Source of the DNA: Sulfidibacter corallicola
GTDB taxonomy: Bacteria; Acidobacteriota; Holophagae; Acanthopleuribacterales; Acanthopleuribacteraceae
DNA: 64,000 bases
Assembly: GCF_017498545.1 (NCBI RefSeq)
Contig: NZ_CP071793.1
Location: 9,418,256-9,482,255, forward strand
Reading direction: 5' to 3'
In this document: one piece after another, positions 61,779-64,000 of the stretch
Numbering within the stretch: the stretch's first letter is position 1
Layout of the letters: each line of letters opens with the position of its first letter
The notes under the pieces: model-generated
Database searches by the model: none
What the model was told of the DNA's origin: nothing
The model's input: only the letters and a program-made list of their open reading frames with translations
Translations under genes and position numbers: made by a program

Positions 61779-63542
61779 TCATGGTTTCTTGTTACCTTTG
61801 AATTTCTTGACTTTGCGATCGGGTGGGCGACCCGTCTTGTCGCGATGCCCACCGTGTTTGAATCCTCTGCCCCGGTGCGGTCTTCCATCGCCCGCCTCCT
61901 GGCGGCTGATGCGCATCGCCTGACCGGCCACGCGCACTTTCTTCAAATGGCGCAGGACATCGCGCGGGGTGGCCTCCGGCAGGTCCACCGTACTGAATTC
62001 GTTGAAGATGTCGATGTATCCGATGTGCTTGCTGTCCAACCCGACTTCGTTGGCGATGGCACCGACGATCTGGCCGGGCTTGACGCCGTGTACGTGGCCG
62101 ACTTCGATTCGGAAGCGCGCCATGCCCGCATCGGGCGGACGGGTGCGGCGGTTTCGATCGCGACGCTGCGGCCGATCGTCGCGGAAATCGCGCGGTGGTC
62201 TTTCGAAAACCGGCTCGGGGTCCAACAGAAGCGGCCGATCGCCGTGGACCATGATCGCCAGCGCCGCAGCCACATCCAGCGCGGGGATGTTTTTCTCCTC
62301 CACGTAGCTGCTGACGATGTCGCGCATTTGGGTCAGTCCGTCGAGCCCCAGGGTCTCGTTGATCTGTTCCTTGAACCGCGTGACCCGCTTGTCGTTGACC
62401 ACGTCCGTGGAGGGCATCGACATCCGATCGATGCGCTGGCGGGTGGCGCGCTCGATGGCGCGCAGCAGGTGGCGTTCGCGCGGGGACACGAAGAGGATCG
62501 CCTCGCCACTGCGGCCGGCGCGGCCGGTTCGGCCGATGCGGTGCACATAGGCTTCGGTATCATAAGGAATGTCGTAGTTGACGACGTGGCTGATGCGCTC
62601 CACGTCCAAGCCGCGCGCGGCCACGTCGGTGGCCACCAAAATATCCAGTTTGCCGGATTTCAGCCGTTCAACGCGGCGTTCGCGATCCTTCTGGGCCAGA
62701 TCACCGTTGAGCGCGGCGGCGGCGAACCCGCGTGCCTGGAGCTTTTCCGCCACTTCCAGAGTGGCGGTTTTGGTGCGCACGAAAATCATCATGCCGTCGA
62801 ATTCTTCCACCTCGAGAATGCGGGTCAGGGCATCCAACTTGTGGAGGCCGCTCACCATCCAGAACCGTTGGCGGATGGTTTCGGCGGTGGTGGTACGGAC
62901 CTCGATGGTCACTTCCACCGGATCGGTCAGGTGCCGTTCAGCGATACGGCGAACCTCGCGCGGCATGGTCGCCGAGAACAGGGCGATCTGGCGCTCGGGT
63001 GGGGTTTGATCCAAAACCCATTCGACGTCGTCGATGAAGCCCATGCGTAACATTTCGTCGGCTTCGTCCAATACCAGACTGGACAGGCCCGACACGTCCA
63101 AGGTCCCGCGCCGCATGTGATCCATGACCCGGCCGGGGGTGCCGACCACGACGTGAACGCCGCGTTTCAGGTGCCGTAGCTGCCCCTCGTAGGCCTGCCC
63201 GCCGTAAATCGGCAAGACGTGAAAGCCCTTCAGATGATGTGCGTAGCGGTGAAACGCCTCGGCCACCTGGATGGCCAGTTCACGCGTCGGCGTCAAGACC
63301 AGTGCCTGTGGGGATTTGAGGCTCAAATCCAACCGAGACAGCAGAGGCAAGGCGAACGCCGCCGTCTTGCCGGTCCCGGTCTGGGCCTGGCCAACCACGT
63401 CCCTACCTTCCATGACATGTGGAATCATGCGCGCCTGAATCGGCGAAGGCGATTCGTAGCCCACGGCATCCAAGGCCGCAAGCAGCGATTCACTCAGCCC
63501 CAGGTCCGCAAAACTCGGGGTTTGTTCTTCTTGTTCGTTCAT
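61779..63542 (-). CDS. deaD: DEAD-box ATP-dependent RNA helicase (DeaD/CsdA-like)
   Basis: A 587-residue cytoplasmic helicase. The Q motif lies near 20-40 (GYESPSPIQARMI) and motif I AQTGTGKT at 53-60, with PTRELAIQV, LDEADEML (DEAD), LFSATMP and HRIGRTGRAGRSG following. A DbpA-like RNA-binding domain (about 470-550) and a basic Gly/Lys-rich tail complete it. Such enzymes assist ribosome assembly and mRNA turnover, often in the cold. AGGAATGTAG precedes the ATG, and a strong terminator follows the gene, so it is monocistronic. Confidence 0.96.
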   Translation of the reverse strand: MNEQEEQTPSFADLGLSESLLAALDAVGYESPSPIQARMIPHVMEGRDVVGQAQTGTGKTAAFALPLLSRLDLSLKSPQALVLTPTRELAIQVAEAFHRYAHHLKGFHVLPIYGGQAYEGQLRHLKRGVHVVVGTPGRVMDHMRRGTLDVSGLSSLVLDEADEMLRMGFIDDVEWVLDQTPPERQIALFSATMPREVRRIAERHLTDPVEVTIEVRTTTAETIRQRFWMVSGLHKLDALTRILEVEEFDGMMIFVRTKTATLEVAEKLQARGFAAAALNGDLAQKDRERRVERLKSGKLDILVATDVAARGLDVERISHVVNYDIPYDTEAYVHRIGRTGRAGRSGEAILFVSPRERHLLRAIERATRQRIDRMSMPSTDVVNDKRVTRFKEQINETLGLDGLTQMRDIVSSYVEEKNIPALDVAAALAIMVHGDRPLLLDPEPVFERPPRDFRDDRPQRRDRNRRTRPPDAGMARFRIEVGHVHGVKPGQIVGAIANEVGLDSKHIGYIDIFNEFSTVDLPEATPRDVLRHLKKVRVAGQAMRISRQEAGDGRPHRGRGFKHGGHRDKTGRPPDRKVKKFKGNKKP

Positions 63543-64000
63543 CTACATTCCTAAAAAAACTCGATCCGGCTCGGGCTGGATCCCCCCGGGTCGCATGCAG
63601 ATCCCAGCACGCGGGCGGCCCGCTACGGTCGTTTGGTCTCGTGTCTTCATGGGCGGCTTGGATACTCCGAAAAACGGCTCTGGGCAAAGTGAAAGAACCA
63701 TACTGACCAGCCGTTGGAAGACAGGTACGAGGGTTTACTTCGATGGAGGGTTGCGTGACCGGGAAGCCGGGAATTGTCTCGCTCCCATTCGCCCAGCATG
63801 AGATTGATATCTATTCCCAATTACACGAACCCGAAACCGCGGTATTCTAACACATTCCCGCAAGCCCAAGCACCAACAAAGATTCCGCAACCGGTCCGCG
63901 AAGGGCGATAAAGCCCATGTTCCAAGGGTGCTCCATCCGCAAAGTATCTCCGGGAAGCACGGAGGCCGGCAGATCGTTTGCCACCGAGACCCTCGCATTC
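63543..64000. other. non-coding right edge
   Basis: 458 bp upstream of the helicase, presumably with its promoter. Open frames reaching the window end have no ribosome-binding site or family features, so no gene is claimed. Confidence 0.45.

Noticed and set aside
63735..63998. 87-codon minus-strand frame at the right edge
   Set aside because: No ribosome-binding site or domain and atypical composition; may be an artefact of the window end.
1..64000. CRISPR arrays
   Set aside because: No regularly spaced direct repeats with unique spacers were seen. Families A and B are dispersed or only duplicated once in tandem.

Overview
The window looks like chromosomal DNA of a GC-rich Gram-negative bacterium, most likely an Acidobacteriota member of the Holophagae/Acanthopleuribacter kind. 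This is inferred from gene content: an Oar-like TonB-dependent receptor with a carboxypeptidase-regulatory N-terminus, a long eukaryotic-type Ser/Thr kinase with an ATPase and repeat tail, two LytS/LytTR pairs, a secreted TPR-CHAT protein beside a subtilase, and many dispersed non-coding repeats. No rRNA, tRNA, CRISPR array, insertion sequence or phage gene was seen.

Layout. 0.1-5.2 kb: a secreted subtilase and a PDZ-TPR-CHAT protein form a minus-strand pair. 6.0-9.7 kb: a SET-domain protein methyltransferase and a P1B-like ATPase that lacks the usual CPx metal motif. 9.8-13.0 kb: a repeat-rich spacer, then a LytS kinase and LytTR regulator. 13.2-18.1 kb: an NTF2-like secreted protein, a decayed transglutaminase-like gene, a DUF481-type outer-membrane protein and two small exported proteins. 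18.1-24.5 kb: an S33 hydrolase and a second LytS/LytTR pair, bounded by two inverted copies of a 218-bp repeat. 24.5-30.7 kb: a minus-strand operon of two acyl carrier proteins, a GT2 glycosyltransferase, an LpxL-like acyltransferase, two ketosynthases, a chain-length-factor-like protein and a FabZ-like dehydratase, which resembles part of an aryl polyene pathway. 31.2-34.9 kb: a glycosyltransferase, PyrR, a membrane-anchored methyltransferase and a Fur-family regulator. 35.1-38.9 kb: the large Ser/Thr kinase and a DMT-type membrane protein. 39.9-46.2 kb: a TonB-dependent receptor and a Cys/His-motif protein, flanked by two paralogous GNAT proteins. 46.8-53.0 kb: a hybrid histidine kinase, a hypothetical protein and a secreted serine-hydrolase fusion. 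53.5-61.6 kb: a nine-gene Mrp-type cation/proton antiporter operon. 61.8-63.5 kb: a DEAD-box RNA helicase.

Two dispersed repeat families fill most of the longer spacers. Family A is built on CCACAGAG-type units with roughly 10-bp spacing. Family B is built on a sequence resembling TTCGTGTCAATCGTGTGATTCGTGGAC. Copies sit at the 3' ends of all three histidine kinase genes in the window. One tandem 62-bp duplication of family B supplies the stop codon of a kinase. A 218-bp element inserted among family A units occurs twice in inverted orientation.

The most interesting items are the compact aryl-polyene-like operon, the Mrp operon with a split large subunit and a MbhE-MnhB fusion, the ATPase without its CPx motif, and the repeat architecture. 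Starts were adjusted from the longest open frames where a ribosome-binding site, signal peptide or neighbouring gene made a later start more likely.
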